Part shown: positions 18,537 through 29,304 of the stretch, piece after piece | Layout of the letters: each line of letters begins with the position of its first letter | Position numbering within the stretch: position 1 is the stretch's first letter | NCBI GenBank assembly: GCA_024274785.1 | Contig: JAJSAM010000063.1 | Coordinates: 52,272 to 116,271, forward strand | Length of the DNA stretch: 64,000 nucleotides | Direction: 5' to 3' | Source: Planctomycetota bacterium | GTDB taxonomy: Bacteria > Planctomycetota > JAJSAM01 | The notes under the pieces: generated by a model | What the model saw: only the letters and a program-made list of their open reading frames with translations | Told to the model about the DNA's origin: nothing | Databases searched by the model: none | Translations under genes and position numbers: made by a program

Positions 18537-20171
18537 ATGACCACGGACCGCGTACCGCTCCGGGATTTGCCAGCGTGGCGAAAGCTGCGGGATCACCATG
18601 AGTCGATCCGGAACCTGCATCTTCGGCAGCTTTTTGCCGATGACCCCGGGCGCGGCGAGCGAATGGCGACCGAGGCACGGGGCGTCTACCTCGACTACTC
18701 GAAGAACCGGCTCACCGAGCAGACCCTGCAGTTGCTGCTCAATCTCGCGGAGGAGACCGGCCTGCGCGGCAGGATCACGGCCATGTTCGACGGTGAGAGG
18801 ATCAACGTCACCGAGGACCGGGCGGTGCTCCACACGGCGCTGCGGGCTCCCGCGGACCAGGCCTTTCTCGTCGATGGCTTCAACGTCGTACCGGGGGTCC
18901 ATGAGGTTCTCGGAAAGATGTCCGTCTTCGCCGAGCAGGTGCGGAGCGGAGAGTGGAAAGGCCACACCAGGAAGCCGATCCGCTGCATCGTCAACATCGG
19001 GATCGGCGGCTCGGACCTCGGGCCGGCGATGGCCACCGAGGCTCTGGCGCACTACGCCGACCGCAATCTCGACGTTCGCTTCGTTTCCAATGTGGATGCC
19101 ACCGACTTCGCGGAAAAGACCCGTGACCTCGACCCCGCGGAGACATTGTTCATCATCGCCAGCAAGACGTTCACGACGCAGGAGACGATGACCAACGCGA
19201 AGACCGCCCGGGATTGGTGTCTTCGGTCGCTCGGGGATGATGCGGCGGTGGGTCGGCACTTCGTGGCGCTCTCGACGAATGCGGAGGCCGTGGCCGCCTT
19301 CGGCATCGACACCGCGAACATGTTCGAGTTCTGGGACTGGGTCGGCGGACGCTACTCCTTCACCTCGGCCATCGGACTCTCGCTGATGATCGCCATTGGC
19401 CCGGAACGTTTCCGGGAGATGCTCGACGGCTTCCACCAGATGGACCAGCACTTCAGGGAAGCCCCGTTCGAACAGAACCTGCCGGTGCTGCTCGGCCTGA
19501 TCGGGATCTGGAACGGTAACTTCTGCGGCGCGGATTCGATTGCGGTGCTGCCCTACGATCACTACCTCGGCCGCTTCCCCGCGTATCTCCAGCAACTCGA
19601 CATGGAGAGCAACGGGAAGCACATCGATCTCGACGGGGTCCGGGTCGACTACGAGACCGGCCCCATCGTCTGGGGCCAACCGGGGACCAACGGCCAGCAC
19701 GCCTACTACCAGTTGATCCACCAGGGCACCAGGCTGATCCCCTGCGACTTCATCGGTTTCGCGAACAGCCTGAACCCCATCGGGAGGCACCACGATCTCC
19801 TGATGGCCAACTTCTTCGCCCAGACCGAGGCGCTGGCGTTCGGGAAGAGTACTGCGGAGGTCACCGCGGACGGCGTGCCCGCGCAGCAGGTGCCCCACCG
19901 GGTCTTCGACGGCGATCGCCCGACCAACACCATCCTGCTGGATCGCCTGACGCCGGCTGCGCTCGGCAAACTCGTGGCGCTCTACGAGCACAAGGTCTTC
20001 GTGCAGGGCGCGATCTGGAACATCAACTCTTTCGACCAGTGGGGAGTGGAGCTCGGCAAGGTGCTCGCCGGCCGGATCGTCCCGGAGCTCGAGGAAGAAG
20101 CGAAACCCACCCTCGATCACGACAGCTCCACGAACGCCCTGATCCGCCTGTACCGCCGAAAGAAGAGCTGA
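18537..20171 (+). CDS. pgi: glucose-6-phosphate isomerase
   Basis: The 544-residue enzyme interconverts glucose-6-phosphate and fructose-6-phosphate. It contains [12 protein letters not shown] (residues 152-163), [12 protein letters not shown], the [19 protein letters not shown] block with the catalytic Glu/His region, and [24 protein letters not shown] near the end. The length matches the long bacterial/eukaryotic PGI type. I chose the ATG at 18537 because GGGAGG lies 6 bases upstream; the open frame extends 19 codons further without support. It sits directly before pgm, consistent with an alpha-glucan or glycolytic pair. Confidence 0.96.
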   Translation: MTTDRVPLRDLPAWRKLRDHHESIRNLHLRQLFADDPGRGERMATEARGVYLDYSKNRLTEQTLQLLLNLAEETGLRGRITAMFDGERINVTEDRAVLHTALRAPADQAFLVDGFNVVPGVHEVLGKMSVFAEQVRSGEWKGHTRKPIRCIVNIGIGGSDLGPAMATEALAHYADRNLDVRFVSNVDATDFAEKTRDLDPAETLFIIASKTFTTQETMTNAKTARDWCLRSLGDDAAVGRHFVALSTNAEAVAAFGIDTANMFEFWDWVGGRYSFTSAIGLSLMIAIGPERFREMLDGFHQMDQHFREAPFEQNLPVLLGLIGIWNGNFCGADSIAVLPYDHYLGRFPAYLQQLDMESNGKHIDLDGVRVDYETGPIVWGQPGTNGQHAYYQLIHQGTRLIPCDFIGFANSLNPIGRHHDLLMANFFAQTEALAFGKSTAEVTADGVPAQQVPHRVFDGDRPTNTILLDRLTPAALGKLVALYEHKVFVQGAIWNINSFDQWGVELGKVLAGRIVPELEEEAKPTLDHDSSTNALIRLYRRKKS

Positions 20172-20186
20172 ATCGGAGCTCCTGCA

Positions 20187-21824
<1,638 letters not shown>

Positions 21825-21906
21825 CCCCGAGAATCGGACGCCGTCCCGACCATCCCGGGGTGCCGCAAAGTTTCGAAACGTCAGCGGCGCAGACATCGCC
21901 GTCATT

Positions 21907-21929
21907 CCGTGTACATCTGCTGTACACGG
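21907..21929. promoter_or_regulatory. 23-bp palindrome upstream of the ebo operon
   Basis: CCGTGTACA and TGTACACGG form a perfect 9-bp inverted repeat around TCTGC, 77 bases before eboB. A TAGATA-like -10 hexamer occurs at 21966 and GGAGG precedes the ATG. It is a likely operator for a dimeric regulator, not coded nearby. Confidence 0.6.
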
Positions 21930-22005
21930 CCACCCGAAAATGGCACGGCGACGGCAATCCGGCGTTAGATAGTCTGGACACCTGTATTTCTCTGGAGGCC
22001 CTGCC

Positions 22006-22842
22006 ATGCGTATCATCGAGCCGCACATCCACATGTATTCCCGCACGACCGACGATTACCAGGCCATGTGGGAGGCCGGAATCCGGGTCATCGTGGAGCC
22101 CGCCTTCTGGCTCGGGCAGAACCGCCGCTACGCCGGCACCTTCTACGACTACTTCGCGCACATCCTGGAGTTCGAAACCGAGCGCGCCCGCAAGTTCGGG
22201 ATCGACCACTATGCCGCCATTGCGGTGAACCCCAAGGAGTGCGATGACCTCGACCTCGCCAACGAGGTCATCGACGGCATCGACGAATACCTCGACCACC
22301 CCCGCTGCGTCGCGGTGGGCGAGATCGGCATGAACATGAACACCGAGAACGAGATCGCGTGTTTCCGGCGGCAGTTGCTCATCGCCGAGCAGCGGGCGAT
22401 GCCGGTGGTCATCCACCTCCCGCACATTCCGAAGAAGGAAGGCGCCCGCATCGCCGTCGACATCATCAAGGCGGAAGGCGTGACGCAGAAGCGGATCATC
22501 ATCGACCACAACACCGAGGAGACGATGGAGATCGGCCGTGAAACCGACTGCTACCTCGGCCTGACGGTCTACCCCTACAGCAAGCTGAATCCGGAGCGCG
22601 TCTCGATGATCCTCCGCGAGTGGGGCACCGGGCAGGTGATGATCGCCGGTTCCGCCGACTGGGGCGTCTCCGATCCACTCTCGCTGATCAAGGTCGCCGA
22701 CTACCTGTTGCAGGACGGACACGACGAGGCCACCATCAACGGCATCCTCCACGATCAGCCCGCGGCGTTCTACGGCGTCTCCCCGAACTTCAAACCGGAC
22801 TTCGACCTGACCCCGGTGCCGGTCTCGGAGTACCAGAGGTAG
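22006..22842 (+). CDS. eboB: TatD-family metal hydrolase EboB
   Basis: The 278-residue amidohydrolase-fold protein starts MRIIEPHIHMYSRTTDDY, with the metal-binding H-x-H. It continues with GEIGMNMNTENE (metal ligand Glu), VVIHLPH, IIIDHNTEET and GSADWGVSDPL (catalytic Asp region). EboB proteins are a distinct TatD-like group in the eustigmatophyte/bacterial operon. The substrate is unknown; in cyanobacteria the cluster is linked to export of scytonemin precursors (established for Nostoc). It heads a five-gene operon with gaps of zero to one base or overlaps. Confidence 0.88.
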   Translation: MRIIEPHIHMYSRTTDDYQAMWEAGIRVIVEPAFWLGQNRRYAGTFYDYFAHILEFETERARKFGIDHYAAIAVNPKECDDLDLANEVIDGIDEYLDHPRCVAVGEIGMNMNTENEIACFRRQLLIAEQRAMPVVIHLPHIPKKEGARIAVDIIKAEGVTQKRIIIDHNTEETMEIGRETDCYLGLTVYPYSKLNPERVSMILREWGTGQVMIAGSADWGVSDPLSLIKVADYLLQDGHDEATINGILHDQPAAFYGVSPNFKPDFDLTPVPVSEYQR

Positions 22843-23778
22843 ATGTCCGCGCAGGGCGTCAGCGAGTCCCCACCCTCACCCGCCGCGGGTGAGGCGGGAG
22901 GCCTGACGCCCTGGCTGCAGCTCCTCCGGCTGCCGAACGCCTTCACCGTCCCCGGCGACGTGGTCGCGGGATGGTTCCTTTCCGGTGGCACGGCGGTGGC
23001 CGGCGGTGCAACGCTCGCCCTGCTGATCGGGGCCTCGCTCTGCATCTACTTTGCGGGGCTCATCCTGAACGACTGCTTCGACGTGGATCGAGACCGGCGG
23101 GAGCGCCCCGGTCGTCCGCTGCCCTCGGGCCGGATCGCACCGGCGACCGCCTGGTCGGCCGGGGTGGCGCTGCTGACCCTCGGCATCCTCCTCGCCGCCC
23201 TCACCGGCGCGCTCGGTCCGGTGATCGTCGCGGCGGGCCTCGGCATCCTCGTCCTGCTCTACAACGGCCCGGCCCGGACCGTTCCGGCGATCGGGTTCCT
23301 GACCATGGGGCTCTGCCGGGGCACGAACATCCTCCTCGGAGCATCCGTCGCCCGACTCGACCGCGACATCGTCCTCCTCACCGCGGGGATCGCCACCGCC
23401 TACATCGTGGCGGTGACCGCCGCCGCGGCCGCCGAGACCAGAGGTCCGCCGCGGGGTACGGCAAGATGGGCGCCCCTCGCGATACCGGCCATCGGACTCC
23501 CGGTGTTGCTCGCGGTCTATTCCGCCGGCTTCACCGCTGCGGGGATCGCCTGCGCTTCCCTGGTGCTGTTCCTCGTCTTTCGGATCGCGAACTCCTTCAA
23601 GCCGCACCTCCCGGCTGCCGACGTCCCCCCGAAAATCGGCGCGCTGATCCGGGCCCTGATCCCCCTGCAGGCGGCCTTCATCCTCATCGCCCCCGGAGAC
23701 ACCCTGCTACCCGCGCTGATGATCCTCTGCCTCCTGCCCCTCTCCGTCATCGCCGGCCGCCGGTTCCACGGGAGCTGA
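22843..23778 (+). CDS. eboC: UbiA-like prenyltransferase EboC
   Basis: The ATG directly follows the eboB stop. The 311-residue protein has eight or nine hydrophobic segments and the prenyltransferase motif NDCFDVDRDRRERPGRPLPSG near residue 80. The second Asp motif is poorly conserved (ARLDRDIVLLTAG), as in other EboC proteins. It begins LLRLPNAFTVPGDVVAGWF, characteristic of the family. It probably attaches or uses a prenyl group at the membrane; the substrate in ebo systems is unknown. Confidence 0.88.
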   Translation: MSAQGVSESPPSPAAGEAGGLTPWLQLLRLPNAFTVPGDVVAGWFLSGGTAVAGGATLALLIGASLCIYFAGLILNDCFDVDRDRRERPGRPLPSGRIAPATAWSAGVALLTLGILLAALTGALGPVIVAAGLGILVLLYNGPARTVPAIGFLTMGLCRGTNILLGASVARLDRDIVLLTAGIATAYIVAVTAAAAAETRGPPRGTARWAPLAIPAIGLPVLLAVYSAGFTAAGIACASLVLFLVFRIANSFKPHLPAADVPPKIGALIRALIPLQAAFILIAPGDTLLPALMILCLLPLSVIAGRRFHGS

Positions 23779-23779
23779 C

Positions 23780-25075
23780 ATGAAACTTCTCGTGATCCAG
23801 GTAGCGGCGCTCGGGTACGACTTCCTCACCGCACAGGGTGGCCTGAAGTCCCTGGAAGGCCTGACCTTCCGGCCGATGGAACCGGCCTTCCCCGCGGTGA
23901 CCTGCACCGCCCAGGCCACGTTCCGCACCGCCGCGACGCCGGACGCGCACGGCATGGTCGGGAATGGTTTCTTTTCTCGCGAGTTCGGCAAGCCGTACTT
24001 CTGGGAGCAGGCCGCAAGCCTCGTCTCCGGCCCGCGCATCTGGGAGAGTTTCCGGGCCGCGGGCAACACCGTCGGGCAGCTCTTCTGGCAGCAGTCCCTC
24101 GGCACGGACTCCGATGTCCTGCTCTCACCGGCACCGATCCACAAGCACCATGGAGGAATGATCCAGGACTGCTATGCGCGCCCGGCCGCGCTCTACCGCG
24201 ACCTGGTGACGAAGATCGGCCGAGGCTTCAACCTGATGCACTACTGGGGACCGTTCGCCTCCGGCAAGTCCACCACCTGGATCACCGAGGCTACCATCGA
24301 GATCATCGAAAACTCGCCACCGGACCTCCTGCTGACCTACCTCCCCCACCTCGACTACGAACTCCAGAAATCGGGGCCGGAATCGGTTCGCTCCGGGAAG
24401 GCCTTCGCCGCCCTGGCCGGCCACCTGACGGAAATCCTCAAGGCCGCGCGGAGAGCCGGTTACCGCGTCCTCGTGTTCGGGGACTACGCGATCACCGGGG
24501 TCGACCGCGCCATCCACCCGAACCGCGCCCTTCGCGACGCCGGCCTGATGGCGATCCGCGAGATCAAGGGCATGCACTACCCGGATCTTCCCGGGAGCGC
24601 CGCCTTCGCCATGGTCGATCACCAGGTGGCGCACGTCATCACGCAGGGTGAATCCAGCCGCGACCGCGCCCGGGAGGTCCTCGCCGCGCTGCCGGGCGTG
24701 GAGCGGGTGCTCGGAGCAGAAGAGAAGCGGGAGGCCGGCCTCGATCACCCCCGTGCCGGTGACCTCGTGCTGATCGCCGAACCCGGCGCCTGGTTCGCCT
24801 ACCCCTGGTGGACGGAAAAGAACCACGCCCCCGACTACGCCGCTCATGTGGACATCCACAACAAGCCCGGCTACGACCCGTGCGAGTTGTTCCTTGCATT
24901 GTGGCCGCCGATGTCGGTCTCCGGCGACACCACGAAGATCCATGGATCGCACGGCCGCGTCGGCGCCGGAGCGCAGGCGACCTTCGCCACGGATCTCGAC
25001 CTCGACACACCACCGGGTTCCCTGCTCGACCTCGCCACCGGGGTCGGGCGGATCCTCGATCGGAGTGCATCATGA
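23780..25075 (+). CDS. eboF: alkaline phosphatase-fold nucleotide pyrophosphatase EboF
   Basis: The 431-residue protein belongs to the type I phosphodiesterase/nucleotide pyrophosphatase group. The nucleophile Thr lies in PAVTCTAQATFRTA (about residues 39-52). Metal ligands are suggested by LTYLPHLDYELQ, VFGDYAITGV (where other members have SDHG) and IHGSHGRVG near the end. There is no signal peptide. It starts one base after eboC and its stop overlaps the eboD start (ATGA). In other ebo clusters EboF is usually last; here it sits between C and D. Confidence 0.85.
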   Translation: MKLLVIQVAALGYDFLTAQGGLKSLEGLTFRPMEPAFPAVTCTAQATFRTAATPDAHGMVGNGFFSREFGKPYFWEQAASLVSGPRIWESFRAAGNTVGQLFWQQSLGTDSDVLLSPAPIHKHHGGMIQDCYARPAALYRDLVTKIGRGFNLMHYWGPFASGKSTTWITEATIEIIENSPPDLLLTYLPHLDYELQKSGPESVRSGKAFAALAGHLTEILKAARRAGYRVLVFGDYAITGVDRAIHPNRALRDAGLMAIREIKGMHYPDLPGSAAFAMVDHQVAHVITQGESSRDRAREVLAALPGVERVLGAEEKREAGLDHPRAGDLVLIAEPGAWFAYPWWTEKNHAPDYAAHVDIHNKPGYDPCELFLALWPPMSVSGDTTKIHGSHGRVGAGAQATFATDLDLDTPPGSLLDLATGVGRILDRSAS

Positions 25076-26253
25076 CCTCACACCAGGAGCTCAGGGTCCC
25101 CTTCTCCTACGATGTGATCTTCACCCGCCACGTCTTCGCTTCGGGCAACGACACGCTGGCCGGCGTGGTCGAAGGCTCGCCGGCCCGGGTCGTCTTCTTC
25201 CTCGACGGCGGGCTGGTGGAAGCGAGGCCGACGCTCCCCGCGGAGATTCGGGCGTGGTGCGACGCGAACGTGAGCACCGTGGACCTCGCCGCACCGGTCC
25301 AGGTGGTGCCCGGCGGCGAGGAAGTGAAGAACGACCTGCGGATCCTCGACAAGCTGGGGTCCCTCGCGGTCGAGATCGGCCTCTGCCGCCATTCCCACGT
25401 CGTCATCGTCGGTGGCGGCGCGGTGCTCGACGCGGTGGGGTTCGCCGCCTCCCTGATCCACCGGGGGATCCGCCAGATCCGGGTGCCCACCACCGTCCTC
25501 GCCCAGGGGGACAGCGGCGTCGGCGTGAAGAACGGGGTCAATCGGTTCGGACAGAAGAACTTTTTCGGGGTGTTCGCGCCGCCGCGCGCGGTGATCAACG
25601 ACGCCGAGATGCTGACCACTCTCGCGTCCCGGGACTGGACCTCCGGTATCGCTGAAGCATTCAAGGTGGCGCTGATCAAGGACCGGGAGTTCCTCGAACT
25701 GCTCTCCGAGAGCGCGGTGAGACTGGCCGCGCGCGACCTCGACGCCATGGAGCAGGTCGTCAACCGCGCGGCGCTGCTCCACCTCGACCACATCGCGAAG
25801 GGCGGCGACGCCTTCGAGACCGGTTCCGGCCGGCCGCTCGATTTCGGACACTGGTCGGCCCACCGGCTCGAGACCATGACCGACTACGCCCTCAGCCACG
25901 GCGAGGCGGTGGCGATCGGCATCGCCCTCGACCTCTTCGCCGCAGTGGAGATGGGCCGGGTCACCAGCGAGGACTGGGTCTGCGTGCTCGACGCCATGGA
26001 GCGCTGCGGTCTCGAGCTCTGGCACGACGCGTTGGCCCGCCGCGACCGGAACGGCCGGCTCGAGGTGCTCGCGGGCCTTCCGCAGTTCCGCGAACACCTC
26101 GGCGGCGAGCTCACCCTCGCGATGCCGAACGGACTCGGACGGACGAGCGACATACACGAACTTCCGGAAGAACTGGTGGAGCGCGCGGTCGAGGCACTTG
26201 CGAGGAGGGCGGGGCGATCCTCTGGCGAGGCGCACATCTCACGTATTGCCTGA
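25072..26253 (+). CDS. eboD: 3-dehydroquinate synthase-like EboD
   Basis: The 393-residue product is a sugar-phosphate cyclase-fold protein with NAD-binding VIVGGGAVLDAVGFAAS, VPTTVLAQGDSGVGVKNGVN, FFGVFAPPRAVINDAEML and metal-site residues in RPLDFGHWSAHRLE and LSHGEAVAIGI. These are typical of the EboD subgroup rather than AroB of the shikimate route (inferred from the operon). Its start ATG overlaps the eboF stop. The 3' end overlaps the likely true beginning of eboE by 37 bases. Confidence 0.88.
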   Translation: MTSHQELRVPFSYDVIFTRHVFASGNDTLAGVVEGSPARVVFFLDGGLVEARPTLPAEIRAWCDANVSTVDLAAPVQVVPGGEEVKNDLRILDKLGSLAVEIGLCRHSHVVIVGGGAVLDAVGFAASLIHRGIRQIRVPTTVLAQGDSGVGVKNGVNRFGQKNFFGVFAPPRAVINDAEMLTTLASRDWTSGIAEAFKVALIKDREFLELLSESAVRLAARDLDAMEQVVNRAALLHLDHIAKGGDAFETGSGRPLDFGHWSAHRLETMTDYALSHGEAVAIGIALDLFAAVEMGRVTSEDWVCVLDAMERCGLELWHDALARRDRNGRLEVLAGLPQFREHLGGELTLAMPNGLGRTSDIHELPEELVERAVEALARRAGRSSGEAHISRIA

Positions 26254-27314
26254 ACATCCACCCGGGTGAAAGCCTGGCCGAGGTGCGACGGGCCATCTTC
26301 ACGCACGCGGTGCGGGTGAAGGAACGGGTCTCCGCCGACGCGCCCTTCGGGCTCGGGCTGCGTCTCTCGGCGAAGGCGGCCGGGGAGTTGGTCGAGGCGC
26401 CGGGACCGTTCCGGGACGAACTCGAGCGGGCCGGAATGTACGTCTTCACCGTGAACGGCTTTCCCTACGGACGCTTCCACGGTGGCCGCGTGAAACAGAA
26501 CGTTTACCTGCCGGACTGGGCCACGCCGCAGCGACTCCGCTACACGGTCGACCTCGCGGAGATCCTGGCCGTCCTCCTGCCGAAGGGGCTTTCCGGGACC
26601 ATCAGCACTTCGCCCCTGGTCTACGGAAAAGACCTGCCCGCCACGGCTATCGAGAACCTGCTCGCCACGGCGCGGGTACTGGAGAAAATACACACTCGGA
26701 CCGGGCGCGAGATCCACCTCGCCATCGAGCCGGAGCCGGACTGCACCCTGGAGAACACCGCGGAAGTGCTGGCGTTCTTCGACCTCCTGCGGAGAAGGCG
26801 GGACGGTGAGATCCCCCCTCACCTCGGCATCTGCCTCGACACCTGCCACCACGCCGTGAATTTCGAACGCCCCGTCGAAGTGCTGGCGCGGCTCACCGCT
26901 GCCGGGATACCGGTCCCGAAGATCCAGCTCTCCGCGGCGCTTCGCGTGAGGGAAGGGCAACCCGCCCCCGCATTGCTCGAGCCGTTCGCCGAGGAGGTCT
27001 ACCTGCACCAGACCCGCGTTCGGAATGCGGAAGGGTTGCACTCCTTCCCGGACCTGCCCGCCGCTCTCGAGGCGGCCCCGGACGGGGAGTGGCGCACCCA
27101 CTTTCACGTGCCGCTGCACTTCGAATCACCGGGAGGGCTCGAGACGACCGCGGACCTGCTCGACGCGGAGTTTATCGCCGCCGCGGCGACGCCGGGCCGG
27201 CACCTCGAGATCGAAACGTACACGTTCGACCGGCTGCCGGGAACGCCCGGAAACGTGGTGGACGCGATCGTCGGGGAGTTTCACTGGCTACGGGAAACGG
27301 ACGATCCCGGTTGA
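26217..27314 (+). CDS. eboE: xylose isomerase-like TIM-barrel protein EboE
   Basis: EboE is a sugar-phosphate isomerase/epimerase-like barrel, with EIHLAIEPEPDCTLENTAEV, LGICLDTCHHAVNFE, FHVPLHFES and ETYTFDRLP. The first canonical start in this frame is GTG 26283. The conserved family opening HLTYCLNIHPGESLAEVR is coded upstream of it, and no ATG/GTG/TTG exists in the open frame there. An AGGAGG at 26203-26208 lies 8 bases before an ATC at 26217, so I place the start there as a hypothesis, giving 365 residues. It ends the ebo operon. Confidence 0.78.
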   Translation: MLWRGAHLTYCLNIHPGESLAEVRRAIFTHAVRVKERVSADAPFGLGLRLSAKAAGELVEAPGPFRDELERAGMYVFTVNGFPYGRFHGGRVKQNVYLPDWATPQRLRYTVDLAEILAVLLPKGLSGTISTSPLVYGKDLPATAIENLLATARVLEKIHTRTGREIHLAIEPEPDCTLENTAEVLAFFDLLRRRRDGEIPPHLGICLDTCHHAVNFERPVEVLARLTAAGIPVPKIQLSAALRVREGQPAPALLEPFAEEVYLHQTRVRNAEGLHSFPDLPAALEAAPDGEWRTHFHVPLHFESPGGLETTADLLDAEFIAAAATPGRHLEIETYTFDRLPGTPGNVVDAIVGEFHWLRETDDPG

Positions 27315-27359
27315 GCCGGACGACGCCGAGGCTCAGGTGTCCGGTCAGAATCCGGATGC

Positions 27360-28094
27360 TCATGGAATGGGCCAGGGCTCCTTGCGCCGGCGAGTGGTCA
27401 GGTTGAAGTAGAGGATGTGCCAGATTGCGGCGATCCCGTCCTTCCAGGTGATCTTCTTCCCCTCCTCGTAGGTCCGGCCGGCATAGGACACGGGAACTTC
27501 GTAGATCCGGCAGCCGAGCTTCGCCGATTTCGCGGTGAGTTCCGGCTCGACGCCGAAGCGCTTGCTCTTGAGCGTGATCTCGTTCAGCACTTCCTTGCGG
27601 AAGGCCTTGTAGCAGACCTCCATATCGGTGAGGTTCAAGTTGGTCAGCATGTTGGAGAGGAGCGTGAAGAGCCGGTTGCCCACCGAGTGCCAGTAGTAGA
27701 GCACGCGGTGCGGGCCGCCGAGAAAGCGGGATCCGAAGACCGCGTCGGCCCGGCCGGAGAGGATCGGCTCGAGCAGGATCGGATAGTCCGCGGGGTCGTA
27801 CTCGAGGTCCGCGTCCTGGACAAGAACGATGTCCCCGGTGGCGAAAGAGAACCCGGTCTGGAGCGCCGCCCCCTTGCCCCGATTCACATCGTGGTACTGG
27901 ACCGAGAACCCCGGCCGGTCCTCGTATTCACGGACGAGTTCCCGGGTGCCGTCGGTGGAACAGTCGTCGACCAGGACGATGTCGATCTCGAGCGGCAACT
28001 CGACCGCCCTGACCCGGCGGATGATCTCGTGGAACGTAGCGCGCTCGTTGTAGACCGGAATGACGATGGAGAGGGTTCTGACATCGGTGCCCAT
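27360..28094 (-). CDS. GT2 glycosyltransferase, dolichol-phosphate mannosyltransferase type
   Basis: The 244-residue GT-A protein contains [41 protein letters not shown] and [12 protein letters not shown] (DxD), followed by GSRFLGG and [15 protein letters not shown]. It lacks the C-terminal transmembrane segments of the long DPM-like enzymes, so it is a soluble or peripheral polyprenyl-phosphate hexosyltransferase. It ends 46 bases from eboE on the opposite strand and is divergent from trpS. The acceptor is probably a polyprenyl phosphate; the sugar is unknown. Confidence 0.88.
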   Translation of the reverse strand: MGTDVRTLSIVIPVYNERATFHEIIRRVRAVELPLEIDIVLVDDCSTDGTRELVREYEDRPGFSVQYHDVNRGKGAALQTGFSFATGDIVLVQDADLEYDPADYPILLEPILSGRADAVFGSRFLGGPHRVLYYWHSVGNRLFTLLSNMLTNLNLTDMEVCYKAFRKEVLNEITLKSKRFGVEPELTAKSAKLGCRIYEVPVSYAGRTYEEGKKITWKDGIAAIWHILYFNLTTRRRKEPWPIP

Positions 28095-28200
28095 ACGACT
28101 ATGAAAAACAACTCACCGCCGAAAGCGAACCGTTTTTGGGAGCGCCGGATTAGACTCTCGGGTCGTTATCCAGCAACGGACACCGTCTCGAGGAGTATCC

Positions 28201-29208
28201 ATGGCCGACCAGAAGCCGATCCTGCTGTCCGGAATGCAGCCCACCGGGGACCTGATGCTCGGGAACCTGATCGGGGCCCTGCGGAACTGGGTGAAGCTGC
28301 AGGAGGAGTACGACTGCCTGTACACCGTGGTGGATCTCCACGCGATCACGATGCCCCAGGAGCCGAAGCTGCTGCGGAAGCGGACGCTCGACCTGCTCTG
28401 CCTCTACCTCGCGGCCGGCATCGACCCCGAGCGAAGCACCGTCTTCGTCCAGTCGCATGTTCCGGAGCATGCGGAGCTGGCCTGGATCCTCGGCTGCACC
28501 GGCACCATGGGCGAGCTGAGCCGGATGACGCAGTTCAAGGACAAGTCGCAGCGCCAGGGGAAGAACATCCGCGCCGGGCTCTTCTTCTACCCGGTGCTGA
28601 TGGCGGCGGACATCCTGCTCTACGGTGCCGACCTCGTGCCGGTGGGCGACGACCAGCGGCAGCACCTCGAGCTGACGCGCGACCTCGCCATCCGTTTCAA
28701 CCATCAATACAGCGACACCTTCACGGTGCCGAAAGCCTACATTCCCGAGATGGGCGCGAGGATCATGAGCCTGACCGATCCCACCAGCAAGATGTCGAAG
28801 TCGTCGGAGCAACCGAAGAGCTACATCGCCCTCCTCGATCCGCCGGATCTGATCAGGAGCAAGTTCAAGAAGGCGGTCACGGACTCCGGCACCGAGATCC
28901 GCTACGACCCGGAAGGCAGCCCGGCGATCTCGAACCTCCTGACGATTCACAGCGCACTGACCGGCAAGCCGATCGCTGAAATCGCGGAGCGCTTCTCCGG
29001 CAAGGGCTACGGAGAGTACAAAGTGGCCCTCGGCGACGTGGCGGTGGAGGCCCTTCGCCCCATCCAGGAGAAGTTCAAGGAGCTTCGCGAGGACAAGCCG
29101 GGCCTTTCGAAGCTGATGGCCGACGGCGCAAGGCTGGCCCAACGGCGCGCCCGCAGGATCCTCGACAAGGTGAAGCGCAAGACGGGCTTCGTCACGCGTC
29201 CGCGATAG
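28201..29208 (+). CDS. trpS: tryptophanyl-tRNA synthetase
   Basis: The 335-residue class I synthetase charges tRNA-Trp. It shows the HIGH-type motif TGDLMLGNLIGAL (residues 15-27), VGDDQRQHLELTRDLA and the KMSKSSEQPKS loop (KMSKS near residue 198). The length matches bacterial TrpRS. A GAGGAG lies 6 bases upstream of the ATG. It is a single gene, divergent from the GT2. Confidence 0.96.
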   Translation: MADQKPILLSGMQPTGDLMLGNLIGALRNWVKLQEEYDCLYTVVDLHAITMPQEPKLLRKRTLDLLCLYLAAGIDPERSTVFVQSHVPEHAELAWILGCTGTMGELSRMTQFKDKSQRQGKNIRAGLFFYPVLMAADILLYGADLVPVGDDQRQHLELTRDLAIRFNHQYSDTFTVPKAYIPEMGARIMSLTDPTSKMSKSSEQPKSYIALLDPPDLIRSKFKKAVTDSGTEIRYDPEGSPAISNLLTIHSALTGKPIAEIAERFSGKGYGEYKVALGDVAVEALRPIQEKFKELREDKPGLSKLMADGARLAQRRARRILDKVKRKTGFVTRPR

Positions 29209-29304
29209 CCCGCTCGAGGAGCGTCAAACCGGCTCACGACTCGTCTGGAAACAAGTGCGGCGTTGCACCGGGAGCGCGGTGGCCGACCCGGTCCTCCCAC
29301 ACAC

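Noticed and set aside
21941..21958. Sigma-54 promoter (TGGCACG) upstream of eboB
   Set aside because: The -24 half is good but the -12 half reads CGGCA instead of TTGCA; too weak to call.
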